A DNA stretch of 64,000 nucleotides from Thozetella sp. PMI_491 (taxonomy: Eukaryota > Ascomycota > Sordariomycetes > Chaetosphaeriales > Chaetosphaeriaceae): positions 875,579 to 939,578 of the forward strand of contig MU270018.1 in assembly GCA_021432635.1 (NCBI GenBank), given 5' to 3'. Positions 22,053-34,210 of the stretch are shown here, in pieces. Each line of letters begins with the position of its first letter. The stretch's first letter is position 1. A program made the translations under genes and the position numbers. Under the pieces are notes generated by a model. It was not told the origin of the DNA. It saw nothing but the letters and a program-made list of their open reading frames with translations, and searched no databases.

Positions 22053-25000
22053 ATGCCGATGCATTACACGCCCCAGGAGCGGGCCGCGCTCCTGGTATGG
22101 ATCAACCTTTACAAGCTCGACAACCCGCCGCGGTCGCTGGACGACCTCAAGGATGGCCTGGTTCTCGGCCAGCTCCTTGAGCAGATTCTCCCTCCTTCCA
22201 GCCCCTTTGACCGCTCGTCCCTGAACCCGAACCCCAAGACCGAGGCGGACACGAGGCAGAACTTGGACATCATCTTCCGGGCGCTGGCCCAGTTCATGCG
22301 CGAGGACACGCCGGAACGGGCGCCCTCTCCGTCCCAGTTCCGCGCCATTGTGGAGAACTTGGACGGCAACAACATCTGCGAGTTTGTCTCGTTCATTGTC
22401 TGCGCCGCCCTGCTGGGCTCCCTGGTCACGGAGAACGCCCCTAAGATCACCGAGGGCCATCTGCAAGGCAACGACTCCCAGGCGATTATGGCCTTGATCA
22501 AGAAGATTGACAAGCGGGAAAAGAAGCCGCTAGAGGGCAGGAGGTCTGTCGACCGGGAGCCGGCGAGAGAGCAGCCGTCCGCTGCGTACCAACCCGGGCA
22601 GATGGTGCCGGACTCGGAGCTCGAGATCGAAGCCGCCCTGGCAAAGTCGCGGAAGGAAGTCCAAGACTGGAAAGAGAAGGCTAGCATCGCCGAGACCCGC
22701 ATCGAACGACTTAAGATACACATCGAAGAACTCAACGCCGAGCTGAAGACGCTTCAGATCAAGCACGACAGCCAGTCGACCGACGACCCGGACCGGCTGC
22801 TGACCATCATCCGCGGCCTCGAGGCAGAAAAGCGGGAGAAGATTGCAGAGATCGACCGGCTGGAAGCTCTTTTGGAGGAAAGGGAGAACAAGATCAACAG
22901 CATCGAGAAGAAGATGGTGACGCTATCCGCGAGCGCGAGCCTTGTTCCGGACCTCGAGGACAGTGTGAAGGAGCTCACCCACCAAAATAGCGAGCTTTCC
23001 AGCCAAGTTAGGGTACTGGAGAAGTACAAGGCGAAGGCCCAGAGCGCCTCTGAGATTCAGAGGAGCTACCAGGCCGCCAATGCCCGGCTCTTGGAGATGG
23101 AATCAGAGCTGATCGAGAAGGAGCAGCTTGCCCTGAGGTATGACACGACCCAGAGGACCAACGGAGAGCTGCGGAGGACCATCGAGACGCTTGAGATGCA
23201 GCTCAATGACGAAGACTTGAAGCGGGCCGCCCTTCAAGACCGCGTCAACCACCTGGAGAGGGATAGGGAGACCCAGGAGCAATACCGGGGTCTGGCCGAG
23301 GCCAGGGTCAAGGAGCTCGAAGAGCTTCACATCGGCAGCTATTCGCCCACACGCTCTGGAAGCCCCGACGCAGGAACTACGGCTTTCAACCTCGAGGAAG
23401 AGCTACAGACGACGGCGGATCCAGCGACCGCCGCCATGCGCCTCGAGCTCTCCAAGCTCAAGGCTGAAAACCAGCTCCTCCGGAACAATATGGGAGTGGC
23501 TGCGGATAATGAGAGACTGCGCGTAGACTTGGAGATTGCTAACAACAAGGCTGATCACCTGCGGGAGCAGTGCAAGGAGGCCAATGTCAACCACAGCCTG
23601 GCCATGGCGCAGATCAACGCCCTGCTGGCCAAGATGCCGGCCGAACGGTACGTCGAGGAGGCCCCCACGGTGCTCGAAATGTTTGGACCGTTGTCATTGC
23701 TCACGCCGGAGTACTTCAGGGACGAGGCCTGGGCTCAGGTATCCAACGACCTCCGCACCGCCAAAGCCGACCTCGAGCAGCTCAAGGCCAAGCTCACGCA
23801 TCTCGAGGCCGAGAAGGCGGACAAGGAGCGCGAACTGCAAGCCGCAAAGACAGACCGTACGCTGCTGACCTACCTGGACGAGTGCTCGGGGCTAGCTGAC
23901 CTCCCGGGAACAGTAACCGCAGTTGGCCAGGACTCGATCAAGGCACTCGAGGTGCTCAAGTCGTCAGACGAACTCATCTCTTCCTCGCTTAAGACGGAGC
24001 TCGACGCCACCCGCAAGCGGCTCGATGCCATGACCACGCACTACGAGCAGAAGAAGGACGAGGCCTACGACACACTCGTGTCGGAGCGTAAGCTGCGCCA
24101 ACAGCTCGACGAGCTTAACACTCGCCTCGCGGGCGGTATCGCCGCCCCCATCCCCGCCGCCCCGCCGGCGGCCGATGAGCCTGCCAAGAAGAAGGAAGAC
24201 GAGAAGAACGAGAAGCTAAAGGCCGCACTCAAACAAAAGATCCAGGTGAGTGGCACAAAGACTTCTCGCAAACCCGTCTCCTCGGCCCTGGCGAGCCTGC
24301 GCAAGCTCGTCCAGGCCCAATTCCAGGCCCTTACGGCTCCAGGGCCGGAGGACGACCTTCCTCTATCTGTCCCACCCCCGCCCGCCGGGGCCCGTGCAGC
24401 AGCGGCAGAAGGCATCTTCCTGCCCAGTGTGCCGCCGATGCCCCAGGCCCCATGTGCAGCTCGCCAGCGATCCTCCCGGAGCATGTCCGACCTCTGACGC
24501 GGCGCTGCGCGGGCGCTCTCATGGCCCCAGTGGGTCGACTTAAGGGGGCGGGAGCAAGAGCAGATGACTTGACTCCATCAGCCCAGATTAGGAACGAAGG
24601 CGCTGACATATCTCGTTCTGCTGCAGCAACTCGAGAAGGCCGAGCAAGAGAAATACGACTTGCTACGGCGCCTCAAGGCCACCGAGAACGGCAGTGCCTA
24701 TGCCGCGCAGAAGGTGCGTTACTCCCGGGATCATTTGATATCTGAAAAACTGCGTAGATTGCGTAGATGTTGTGTAATAGCTATTGCCAAGACTGGCCCC
24801 CTGATTGTCCCTCCCTATTTCTCATGTCGCACCCACTCTTGTGTTGATTAGTGGGACAAATCTTGCATTTTTTTCTTCTTCGCCTGTCGTGATGATGCTT
24901 TGTCTGCCCGTGAAGCTAACAGACCAACCCCAGGCTGCTACCGACCAGGTCATCAAGAATTTACAGCGCGAGAACGCCATGATCACCACCGCGTGGTACG

Positions 25001-25181
25001 ACCTCACGAGCAGACTTCAGAGCAACCACGTCGTCCTCCAGCGGCGGCAGGATGTGCCTAAGAGCTGGCTCAACAAGCAGCGGCAGATGGTCAATGGTGA
25101 GCTCCTCCTGCGATACGCGCCCCGAGCCAGCATTTCACTAACACAAGTATCCTCCTACCTATAGCTACTCCTCGGAGATAG
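22053..25181 (+). CDS. hookA: Hook-family dynein/early endosome adaptor
   Basis: Four exons (22053-24245, 24627-24713, 24934-25096, 25165-25181) encode 819 residues. Hook proteins link early endosomes to dynein-dynactin on microtubules. Residues 1-160 are the N-terminal Hook (CH-like) domain, with LLVWINLYKL, DGLVLGQLLEQI and LDGNNICEFVSFIV. Most of the rest to about residue 720 is coiled coil rich in E, K and L, broken near 430-450 by an SPTRSGSPD linker. The C-terminal cargo/FHIP-binding part lies partly in the small last exons, with QRENAMITTAWYDLTSRLQ and the end WLNKQRQMVN-ATPRR. All splice joins keep the frame. Intron 1 (24246-24626, 381 nt) is unusually long and stays open for 83 codons from the donor. 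Retaining it would give an 814-aa protein lacking the normal C-terminus. The symbol follows Aspergillus HookA. Confidence 0.93.
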
Positions 25182-26190
25182 GAGCCTGAGATCAAGTAGC
25201 TTCGCGACTTAACCTCCCTGCCTTGGCCGCCAACATTGAAACCCTTGTTCCCTCACCTTTACCTCTTATATTTCTTTTTCTTTTTTTTTTTTTTTAGCAT
25301 AGCGTGCGGCTTGGACCTCTACCCGGGAGCTGGAAACGTTCTCTGGATTGATTCGTGGCTGAGATGGCATTGCATGGGGCGGGACTCTCCCCCCTTTCGA
25401 ACTCTTGATATACCAGATTTGGCTTCTGCGCTCTCGCTCATGGGGAGGAGGACAAACACTCACGATGGCTGTGTTGGGTGGCCAGGCCTCCCGAGCTTTG
25501 CATTCATTGTCGGTGTGGTCGCACACTTTGACTCGATGGAGTTTTTTTTTTTATAGAATGATGACGGGTTGGTCACAGTCGGTTCCGCCTTGCCATGAGC
25601 TTCCATAGGTATATACCCTTGAACTTCTGCTGGACTGATTCCCCTTTCGCTGGCCCGGTCGTCCAATGTAGAAACCCGTGTGCTTGTAACCCCCCTTCTT
25701 GGAATAGCTGTTGCTGGTGCCGGCCGTGGAGACAATGCATAGTGCAGTCGGGGTAAACTTATTCCACGTCCCATAGCCCCTGTGAAGCCGATTGTGGCTG
25801 CTGGTATGGAGCTAATCCAAAGTCCGTAACTGTTCCATGGGAAGTCCAGTAGGTGGTCGAAATTAATGGTTTTGATTGAATACATACAGGGTGTGATTCA
25901 AAGCAGTGGTACAGTAGGTACAAGGAGTACAGTCCAGTTCCCTCCTCCTGTTTCCTGCTTGGGCCACACCGTCTATCGAAGAGCGAACCTGCTCCCAGTA
26001 CCCTTTCGTCCGAGTTCGTCCCATACATCGAGTTAGCCCCGCCTCCTCGCAAGCAGACCATAGCCTAGCTTCTCATGTGCCCGGGAGCGCCCCACGAGGC
26101 GATGCACGTGTCCGCGAGAACACAGCTGCGCTACGCGCGACAGAGAAACAAGGCCATATCCATCTCTCGCCGGTCCCAGTCCGCGCTGAT
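25182..26190. other. Convergent intergenic region with a T tract
   Basis: Lies between the 3' ends of Hook (+) and adenylate kinase (-). It contains a T15 run at 25281-25295 and a shorter T run near 25543. The open frame across the T tract (25236-25556) only looks like a signal peptide because of the poly-T. No gene supported. Confidence 0.55.
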
Positions 26191-27296
<1,106 letters not shown>

Positions 27297-28488
27297 GGTG
27301 ATGATATTTTGTTGTCTGGAAGAACAAAAAAAACCCGCGACGCAAAGCAGCCGGACCAAGGCACCCAAGAGTACAGCGCGAGAGCTACCGGGAAGGAGGG
27401 AGATAGGAGGGGGATGGGGAGAGAGGACTGGGGAGTAATTGACCTTCGGTCGGGGGAGGAAAGGGAGATGTTGGCGGTGGGAAGGCTGGAGGTCGGAGGA
27501 TGGATCGTCGAAATTTTGAAGCGTGTGTCGTTACTCTCGGCTCAACGCTACAGGGAACAACAGGTTGCGACTACGCAGTAGCTCGCTCCGGTGGGTCGTT
27601 TGCGGGTGAACGGGCAGGCGCACAATGGCGTCGGGGGCACTGGCTCTAGTGCTGCGCCGGGGTTGGCTGGTCGCTAGGGACCCCCGTTGCTCCGCTAGTC
27701 CTCCCATCCCCCCTTCGCGGGATGCTTGTGCAGTATTAGCTCGACGCTGGCTGCAGGTTTCCGGGCCCCCCCCCTAGGTTTCCCGAGGTGCGAGATCGCT
27801 GCTGTTACCTCCGAGGCTCAAGCGACTGTCTGCCGGCTCAAAGGCCTGAGGAAGCTTGAAGGCGGCCGGTAATTCGGGTAAATGGCACTTTCACGAGCTC
27901 GCTGAGACGCCTGCAACCTCATTGCTTTGTCTTGCAAAATGCGCGACAGGGGTTTCTAAACTCAAATATAAAAGGCATAGATCTAAGGTTCGCTTCTCGA
28001 GCACCTGATTGCAGAGGAAGATCGGTATATTGGTGGTACAGAGTACTGGGGGCTCTTTTCCGGTGTGGGCGGGAGCGCCCTCAAGCCCGGTTGAGCCTTT
28101 TTTGGGGGGCGCCATTCCGGCTGTCGTCTCTCGGGTCGGAAGCTGTCTGGAAGCTCCTTCCTAGGGTGTGTGTAGCAGGCACGAGTAAGTCCCGACGGCC
28201 GGAGGCACCAGCCTCACATGCGGCGTGTGCTTGCAACTTGCTTTGTGGGGCGGCCTGTGGCTGGATAGTGGGCCAGGGCGGCTTGACCGCTGGGACTCAG
28301 CTGCGCAATGGCTGGCAGCCTTGTGCTGCTAGCTAACCTAATACGGAATTCACCTCTAGAAACACCCAGAGAACACCACCCAGAAGTTGACGACCAGACG
28401 ACGATCTAGCTCTCCAACCTCCATCTATCCATCTCCTCCCGCAGACACTGCACACCCGCCGACGTCTCCCACTGAAGGACTGTTCACC
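27297..28488. promoter_or_regulatory. Divergent promoter region, adenylate kinase (-) and RPN8 (+)
   Basis: A 1.2-kb gap holding both promoters. No open frame in it resembles protein. The part before RPN8 (28330-28488) is pyrimidine-rich with AACCTAATACG and CACC repeats, likely the 5' leader. I could not place a yeast-type PACE proteasome element. Confidence 0.5.
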
Positions 28489-29724
28489 ATGCCTACCACA
28501 ACCGCCGAGACCCTCTCGCTGGTCACGCGCAATGTCTCGGTGGCTCCCCTCGTCCTTCTCTCCGTCGTCGACCACTACAACCGCGCCGAGGTCAGCACGA
28601 GCAAGAACAAGCGGGTAGTTGGCGTGCTTCTGGGCCAGAACGATGGCAAGAACGTGCGAGTCTCAAACAGCTTCGCCGGTGAGTCGTCCTCCCTCCGCCC
28701 CGCGTGCTCCGGACCTTTTCCCCCTCGACACCTTGCTGACTCTACCCGCAACTAGTGCCCTTCGAGGAGGACGAGAAGGACCCTTCGGTCTGGTTCCTAG
28801 ATCACAACTACGTCGAGTCGATGAATGAGATGTTCAAGAAGGTCAACGCACGGGAGAAGTTAATAGGCTGGTACCACTCGGGCCCCAAGCTGCGGGCGTC
28901 AGATCTTGAGATCAACGAGCTGTTCAAGCGGTACACGCCAAACCCGTTATTGGTCATCATCGACGTCCAACCGAAGGAGGCCGGCGTGCCAACAGATGCT
29001 TACTTTGCCGTCGATGAGATTAAGGATGTGCGTCCTCGCCACCCCCCCCTCCCACCGGCTGCTATTTGAACTTGAGCAAACGGAAAACTAACCCGTCACT
29101 CCATTGCAGGATGGAACCACCACGTCCAAGACTTTCGTACACACTCCGTCTATCATCGAGGCGGAGGAGGCCGAGGAGATTGGCGTTGAGCACCTCCTCC
29201 GTGACATCCGCGACGTCGCTGTCGGTACACTCTCGACCAGGGTCACAAACCAGCTCCAGTCGCTGCAGGGACTGCACCTGCGGCTGCGTGACATCCAGGC
29301 CTACCTCCAGAAGGTGCTTAACAAGCAGCTTCCCGTCAACCATGCCATCCTCGGAAACCTCCAGGACGTGTTCAACTTGCTACCGAACCTGTCGACGCCT
29401 ACCAAGTCGGGTCCCGGGTCGGCAGCCAAGGCAGACGGCGAGCTCGGCTACGCCATGAGCGTTAAGACCAACGACCAGCTGATGTCCATCTACCTCAGCA
29501 GCCTGATCCGCGCCATCACCGCCTTCCACGATCTCATCGAGAACAAGATTCAGAACCGGCAACAGCAGGAGGAGAAAGATGCGGCCAAGAAGGAGGGCGA
29601 GAACGGGGTCAAGGACGGCGACAAGAAAGACGGCGGCGCCGTCAACGGCGTCAACGGTGAGGCGTCTAAGGAAGGTGGGTCCGCGGACAAGGACAAGGAG
29701 AGCTCCAAGGACAAGAAGAAATAA
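28489..29724 (+). CDS. RPN8: 26S proteasome lid subunit Rpn8 (PSMD7)
   Basis: Exons 28489-28678, 28756-29027 and 29110-29724 encode 358 residues. Rpn8 is the catalytically silent MPN partner of the deubiquitinase Rpn11 in the 19S lid. The MPN domain covers residues about 10-140 ([15 protein letters not shown], then VVGVLLGQ, then [20 protein letters not shown]). The JAMM zinc motif HxHx7SxxD is degenerate, with the GWYHSGP position kept but its partner His/Asp missing, as expected for Rpn8. [19 protein letters not shown] is a family hallmark. The helical C-terminal part ends in a Lys/Glu/Asp-rich KEKE tail with a Gly/Val-Asn repeat (GAVNGVNGE). Introns are 77 and 82 nt with donors GTGAGT and GTGCGT; both joins keep the frame. 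The start is chosen at MPTTTAETL because upstream codons are leader. Confidence 0.96.
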
Positions 29725-30089
29725 GGCGCGGAGCAGGGGAAGAGACGGATGTGTACGAGACTCTACGATAGACAGCCCGAGGCACGAGTGGACCTCGGGC
29801 GTGTTAATATTATGCACCCCTTCGGCGTTCCTTGGAGGTCTCTCTTCAGCAGGCACAAGGAATCTCGGCATGGCGGGCTTTACGGAGGATATACATAGGT
29901 GCCTTAGGTTGCAGCAAAATGAACCTGGTTGGCTTGGTTATGGCCTAGGCTCGTTGGGTATCTTGTGAAAATGCGCCTTCCGGGCTCGCCCCCCTCGTCT
30001 TCCTCTGTGGACCTGGCGCCAGCACACGACAGAGGCAGCCAGGCGCCGCACATCATTCATGGATGCGGCCAGAGCCGTGCTAAACTGGC
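29725..30089. other. Short convergent gap
   Basis: Between the 3' ends of RPN8 (+) and the SWIM protein (-). It looks like two 3' UTRs. No gene seen. Confidence 0.6.
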
Positions 30090-30926
30090 TCACAATTCGG
30101 CGACATATCCAGCCATCTCCTCCCGAGTGACCCTCCTCTCGTGGACGTACTGCCCCAGTGCTTCCCGCCACCGTTCCGCAAGTAGACAGGCCAAGAAGTG
30201 CTTGCACAGCGGGACATTGTCGCCGCCGGGGCCGGTCGCCGTCCCGTCCAGGCTCATGCCGCCAAAGCTCCACCCTGCTTCCACCTCGACTTGGCGCTCC
30301 GTTGCAACACGACCCACTGGTCTGGCCGTGGAGACAGCGCTGCCCGATCTCTGCTCTGTAGATGTGGCCGGGAAGGATGAATATGCGAAGCCCGCACAGC
30401 TGCAGTTCCAGGCGTCGAGGCGAACATGATAGGCCTGGTTCGCGGCGGGTGTCGATGTAGATGCCCCTCCACCACGCTTGCGCCGAGGGTGGCTGTTCGC
30501 ATGCGCGGTCGACCAGACGAGAAAAAGCGGGCTGGAGGTGCCTTCCCGCGCCGGCACTTCGCCGTCCTCCTCCTCCATGTGATCGTCTTCGGGCCCTTCT
30601 TTCTCCCTCTTTGGACCTCCGCTTCTCGGGTCTTTCCTCCCCGGGCCCAGCGGCTCCACGATCAGCTTGGTGACCAGCCCTCGGTCCAGGAGATCCAGAG
30701 CAGGCAGAACCTGGCCCGGGAACAGGACGTGCAGTGTGATGATGAGATGGCGGTGCTCCTCCGGCACACGGGCCAGCGTGTTGGAGCTCTGGTGGGCCTC
30801 GGCCGTCCAGATGGGCACCCGCGCGCCAGGAGCAGGCTCTGGGAGGAGGGGGATGCTCGCTATGCGGGTTATGAGTGAGGTGAGCACTTGGCGGGGCGCG
30901 GGCAGGGACGCCGCAGGGTCTGCCAT
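30090..30926 (-). CDS. SWIM-type zinc finger protein, possibly a Shu2/Sws1-like recombination factor
   Basis: A single exon gives 278 residues from MADPAASL; an upstream in-frame Met (30998) would add 24 residues of non-conserved look. The only clear domain is a SWIM zinc finger. CxC is in DAWNCSCAGFAYSSF (Cys 175 and 177) and CxH in NVPLCKHFLACLLAERW (Cys 241, His 243). The 60-odd residues between are Ser/Thr/Gly-rich, so the finger carries a long insert. Residues about 60-110 (HLIITLHVLFPGQVLPALDLLDRGLVTKL) look like a helical pair. Small fungal proteins of this layout include Sws1/Shu2, partners of Rad51 paralogues in homologous recombination. That role is inferred from the domain alone. 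The length (shorter than transposase-linked SWIM proteins) and single-copy context support a host gene. It lies head-to-tail upstream of HEM13's 3' end. Confidence 0.82.
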   Translation of the reverse strand: MADPAASLPAPRQVLTSLITRIASIPLLPEPAPGARVPIWTAEAHQSSNTLARVPEEHRHLIITLHVLFPGQVLPALDLLDRGLVTKLIVEPLGPGRKDPRSGGPKREKEGPEDDHMEEEDGEVPAREGTSSPLFLVWSTAHANSHPRRKRGGGASTSTPAANQAYHVRLDAWNCSCAGFAYSSFPATSTEQRSGSAVSTARPVGRVATERQVEVEAGWSFGGMSLDGTATGPGGDNVPLCKHFLACLLAERWREALGQYVHERRVTREEMAGYVAEL

Positions 30927-31338
30927 GGTGGGCGGGCTACCACAATGCGGCAGAGACTTTCCATCTGAACCGTGGCGGGCGGTTGTAGGGAGGTTCACAT
31001 GGCTTCATTCAAGGGCGATTTGGATCTGTAAGATCGATGCCATCCTTCTCCGGGCGGTTTTGGATGAAAGTATTAGTGCCGAGCGTTGGTTTTGCGGGCC
31101 CACCCAACACAACAGCCCGCCCGATACGGCCCGGGGGGGGCGTTCCAGTTGACCGGCCTCTCGTGCGCCGTCCATTTTCACTCCTACACTGTGAAGAATA
31201 GATGCGCTTAAATATTATATTATTCCTACAAGTTTTCCTTCCTCTTCTTTTTCTTTTTTGGCGCCGCCACCGGGAAATATGGAACGTTTATATACAGGTA
31301 TATGTAGCGCACGTGTCAGGCACATTGTGCATTTGGTT
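30927..31338. other. Gap between HEM13 3' end and the SWIM gene start
   Basis: About 0.4 kb holding the SWIM gene promoter and the HEM13 3' UTR, both on the minus strand. Contains TTTTTCTTTTTT near 31245. No further gene. Confidence 0.55.
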
Positions 31339-32656
31339 TTACACCCACTCCTTAGGGGTCTTCAACACATCCAACAGCCTAGATTCCCTGCTCTTGGGTT
31401 GAGGCTCGTGCATGTATTGCCAGCTTGCCGTCAAGGGCAGGGTCATCAGGATGCTCTCGACCCGGGCGCCGGGTGTGTTGAGTCCGAACGAGGTACCTCG
31501 GTCGTGCACTAGGTTGAACTCAACGTAGCGGCCGCGGCGGATTTGCTGCCACTCCTTCTCCTTGGCGGTAAAGGGCATATCCTTGCGCCGCTTCATGATG
31601 GAGACGTAGGTGGGGATGAAGGACTTGAGGGAGTCCTGAATGAAGGCGAACGTGTTCTCCTTGTCCGACACGGTCTCGTCTAGGTCATCGAAGAAGATAC
31701 CGCCAATCCCGCGCCTCTCGCCGCGGTGCTTGTTGTTGAAGTAGTCGTCGCACCACTTCTTGAACTTGGGGTAGTAGTCCTTGTGATGGGCATCGCACAC
31801 GTCCTTGAGCGACCGGTGGAACTGGACGGCGTCCTCGTCGAACAGATAGCTCGGCGTCAGGTCGCTGCCACCGCCGAACCACCAGGCTCCCGACGAGCCG
31901 TCCGGCTTGGCCGTCTCGAAGTAGCGGTAGTTCAGGTGCACCGTCGGGGCCATGGGGTTCTTGGGGTGCACGACCAGGCTGATGCCGGCGACGAAGAACT
32001 CGAGGCTCTCGGGTATCTCATCGCCGTCGGCCAAGCTCTTGTGGTTGGCCCGCATCCTCTGGATGCCCGCCTTGGGCAAGGTGCCGTAGATGACGCTCAC
32101 AGCAACGCCGGCCTTCTCAAACACGTTGCCGTCCTGCAGCACACAGGTGATGCCGCCGCCGCCGTGTGGGCGCTGCCACTCGTCGATCTTGAACTTGGAC
32201 CCGTCCAGATCTTCGAGGGCTCGTACGATCTCCATCTGTTGCTCCTTGACAAACTTCTCCATGCGCAGCCGCATCGGCGAGAGCTCCGAGATCTGGGTCT
32301 CGCGCTTTGTGACGGTGTCGCGCTCGGCTAGGGTCTGGGTGTCAAGCTTCACGGGCAAGTCGGTGGCCTGGGGGGCACGACGACGGTTAGGTGCCAGTCG
32401 GCGACATCGGGAGAGGACGTTTCACTCGGGAATCCAATCATACCATCTTGTAAGCCATCGAGGAGGCCACCGTCAGGCCAATTGCCGCTCCAACGAGATA
32501 TCTGGCCACGGCAGACGAGCTCCGGTGGGGCTCGCCACGGCCGGCGGCGCTGCCCAGCGACCGGCGGGCGCAGGTGGTGGCCAGTCTGGGAGCGATCAAT
32601 TGGGCGCGGGGCCGGCACTGGGCCAGAAGACGAAGAGAGCACCGTCCGGAAGCCAT
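31339..32656 (-). CDS. HEM13: Coproporphyrinogen III oxidase (oxygen-dependent)
   Basis: Exons 32656-32444 and 32367-31339 (76-nt intron, donor GTATGA, acceptor CCCCCAG) encode 413 residues. The enzyme oxidatively decarboxylates coproporphyrinogen III to protoporphyrinogen IX in haem synthesis. Exon 1 is an N-terminal extension with an Arg-rich start and a hydrophobic helix (VARYLVGAAIGLTVASSMAY). This suggests mitochondrial targeting with an inner-membrane anchor, unlike the cytosolic enzyme of budding yeast. Exon 2 is the whole catalytic domain. It shows WQRPHGGGGITCVL, FEKAGVAVSVIYG, SLVVHPKNPMAPTVHLNYRY, WWFGGGSDLTPSYLF and RRGRYVEFNLVHDRGT, all signature blocks including the conserved His and Arg residues of the active site. 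The C-terminal PKEWV matches the family. The gene is divergent from ATG8. Confidence 0.96.
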
Positions 32657-34210
32657 GGTGAGGCGGGTTGTCGAGTCCACTGTTGGATCGGAAAAAGCTG
32701 GCAAGACGGGCGGAAGTGGCAGGGTCGGCCGCGCCTATAAAACTTGCAAGCGGCCGACGGGCATCAGCCCACTTTGCCGGGGAAGCTTGCTGTTTTACGT
32801 AGCGGAAGGGCCCGATGTCGATTCTCGTACGGTCGGTCAGCGCAGCGACGAAGGAAACGAGAAAACTAGCATGGGCACAATCAGGCGTTCAGCTCTTCTA
32901 GACCATCTCATAACAGCGAGGCAGCATTCGTTGTGCGTGCCGATGTGCCTTAGCATTCAGGTACTGGCGCCGCCAGTCGGCTTGTCGGAGCTTCCAAGCT
33001 TCTGGCACCCCCATCAAACCCCCCTTCTCTAACCTACCCCCCCCCCCCCCCCCCTGCTGGCTCAGGTACAGTCCAGGTGGAACCTTGGGGGAGGGCGTGG
33101 CGCAGGTTAAGCAGTCCCGACTGTCACCCGGCGAGCCCTGCAGCACCAGCAGCACCAGCAGCGCCCAGACCCAATGGCCCAATGCCGTTGCTACAGACAC
33201 AACAGCTATGAGCTGTCTGTACGGAGGTGGGACAGACGCACCCCTCAGTTGCAGCAGCTTTCATGCTGCACCGTCTCACCTCGCAGAACTACTGAGGGGG
33301 CAGCTCGGTGGCCCAAAGCAGCGATGCAGCTATGGGAAGGAATCCGTGGGCCGCTGGTGGCGGCAAGAGGCAAAGACTGAGGCAGTCGAGGCCCCGCGCT
33401 CTCATCCAATTTTGTCGGCCTCCGACGGTTAGTTGCGTCATCCGCCCTCAAAGTGCCGAACTACGAGAGGCCACTGCTAGCCAGTCAAGCCCAGTCAAGC
33501 GGCACCGAAATGCAATGTGTAATTTGCCCTCGGAGGAGGGAGGGAGAGAGAGGGGAAGGCCCTTCAGCTGCCGGGGCAGTGATGAGACACCCAGGCTCGC
33601 CAGGCAAGAACTCGATGTTTCGGAGAGCTAGACAAGTAGAGAAGCGATGTAAAAGGAGAAGCAAGTCAATCAGTGCTTGTGGTCGCGGGCTGAAAGACCG
33701 GCTCGCACTGCTATCGTCATTTGTGCACGCCAGCAACCGCCAGGGAAGCAGACGCTCCTCCGCAGCTGCCTTTGGATCGTCCGCAGCTGGCATGGGGCTG
33801 CGCCACGTGAACGCCCTTGTCACTCACCGAACCAGGAAGCCGCTAAACCAAATCGGACAGATTCCAGGCATTTTAGTCATCCGGCCGCTCTGGTCATCAG
33901 CCCCGCCCCCTCCGCTGCAGCCTCTCGCTCTCCTTGTCCCTCCTTTACAAGGCGGCAACCTTCCACGCAACTTGCCTTCGTTTCCTTCTCCAACCTTCTC
34001 TCATTCATCCCCAAACCGCGGGATCCCGAACCCCCCCCAAGGTGCGTATATATCGGCGCTGGCCCTCATCTCGCCGCTTCCCCTTCGCAAACGTGCTTCC
34101 CGTGTCCTTGTCGCTCACTCGCGTGTTTGCTGCGCAGTCGCCTTATCGTACGCTTATCTGCTCGAGCAGCAACACCACCCTTCGTCGTTCACCTACCCAT
34201 CGCCGCCATC
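32657..34210. promoter_or_regulatory. Divergent promoter region, HEM13 (-) and ATG8 (+)
   Basis: A 1.55-kb gap. It contains a C18 run at 33037-33054 and a CAGCAC-rich stretch near 33140. From 33900 to 34210 it is pyrimidine-rich, fitting a long ATG8 5' leader. Two overlapping open frames (33453-34304 and 33677-34432) run into ATG8 exon 1. The second is in frame with ATG8, but ATG8 proteins start at [11 protein letters not shown], so the extension is not coding. Confidence 0.55.
33037..33054. repeat. C18 homopolymer
   Basis: Eighteen consecutive C in the HEM13-ATG8 intergenic region. The length may be unreliable in assemblies. Confidence 0.9.

Noticed and set aside
25236-25556. 106-codon frame with a signal-peptide-like start
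   Set aside because: The hydrophobic run is only the poly-T tract read as Phe; the rest is not protein-like.
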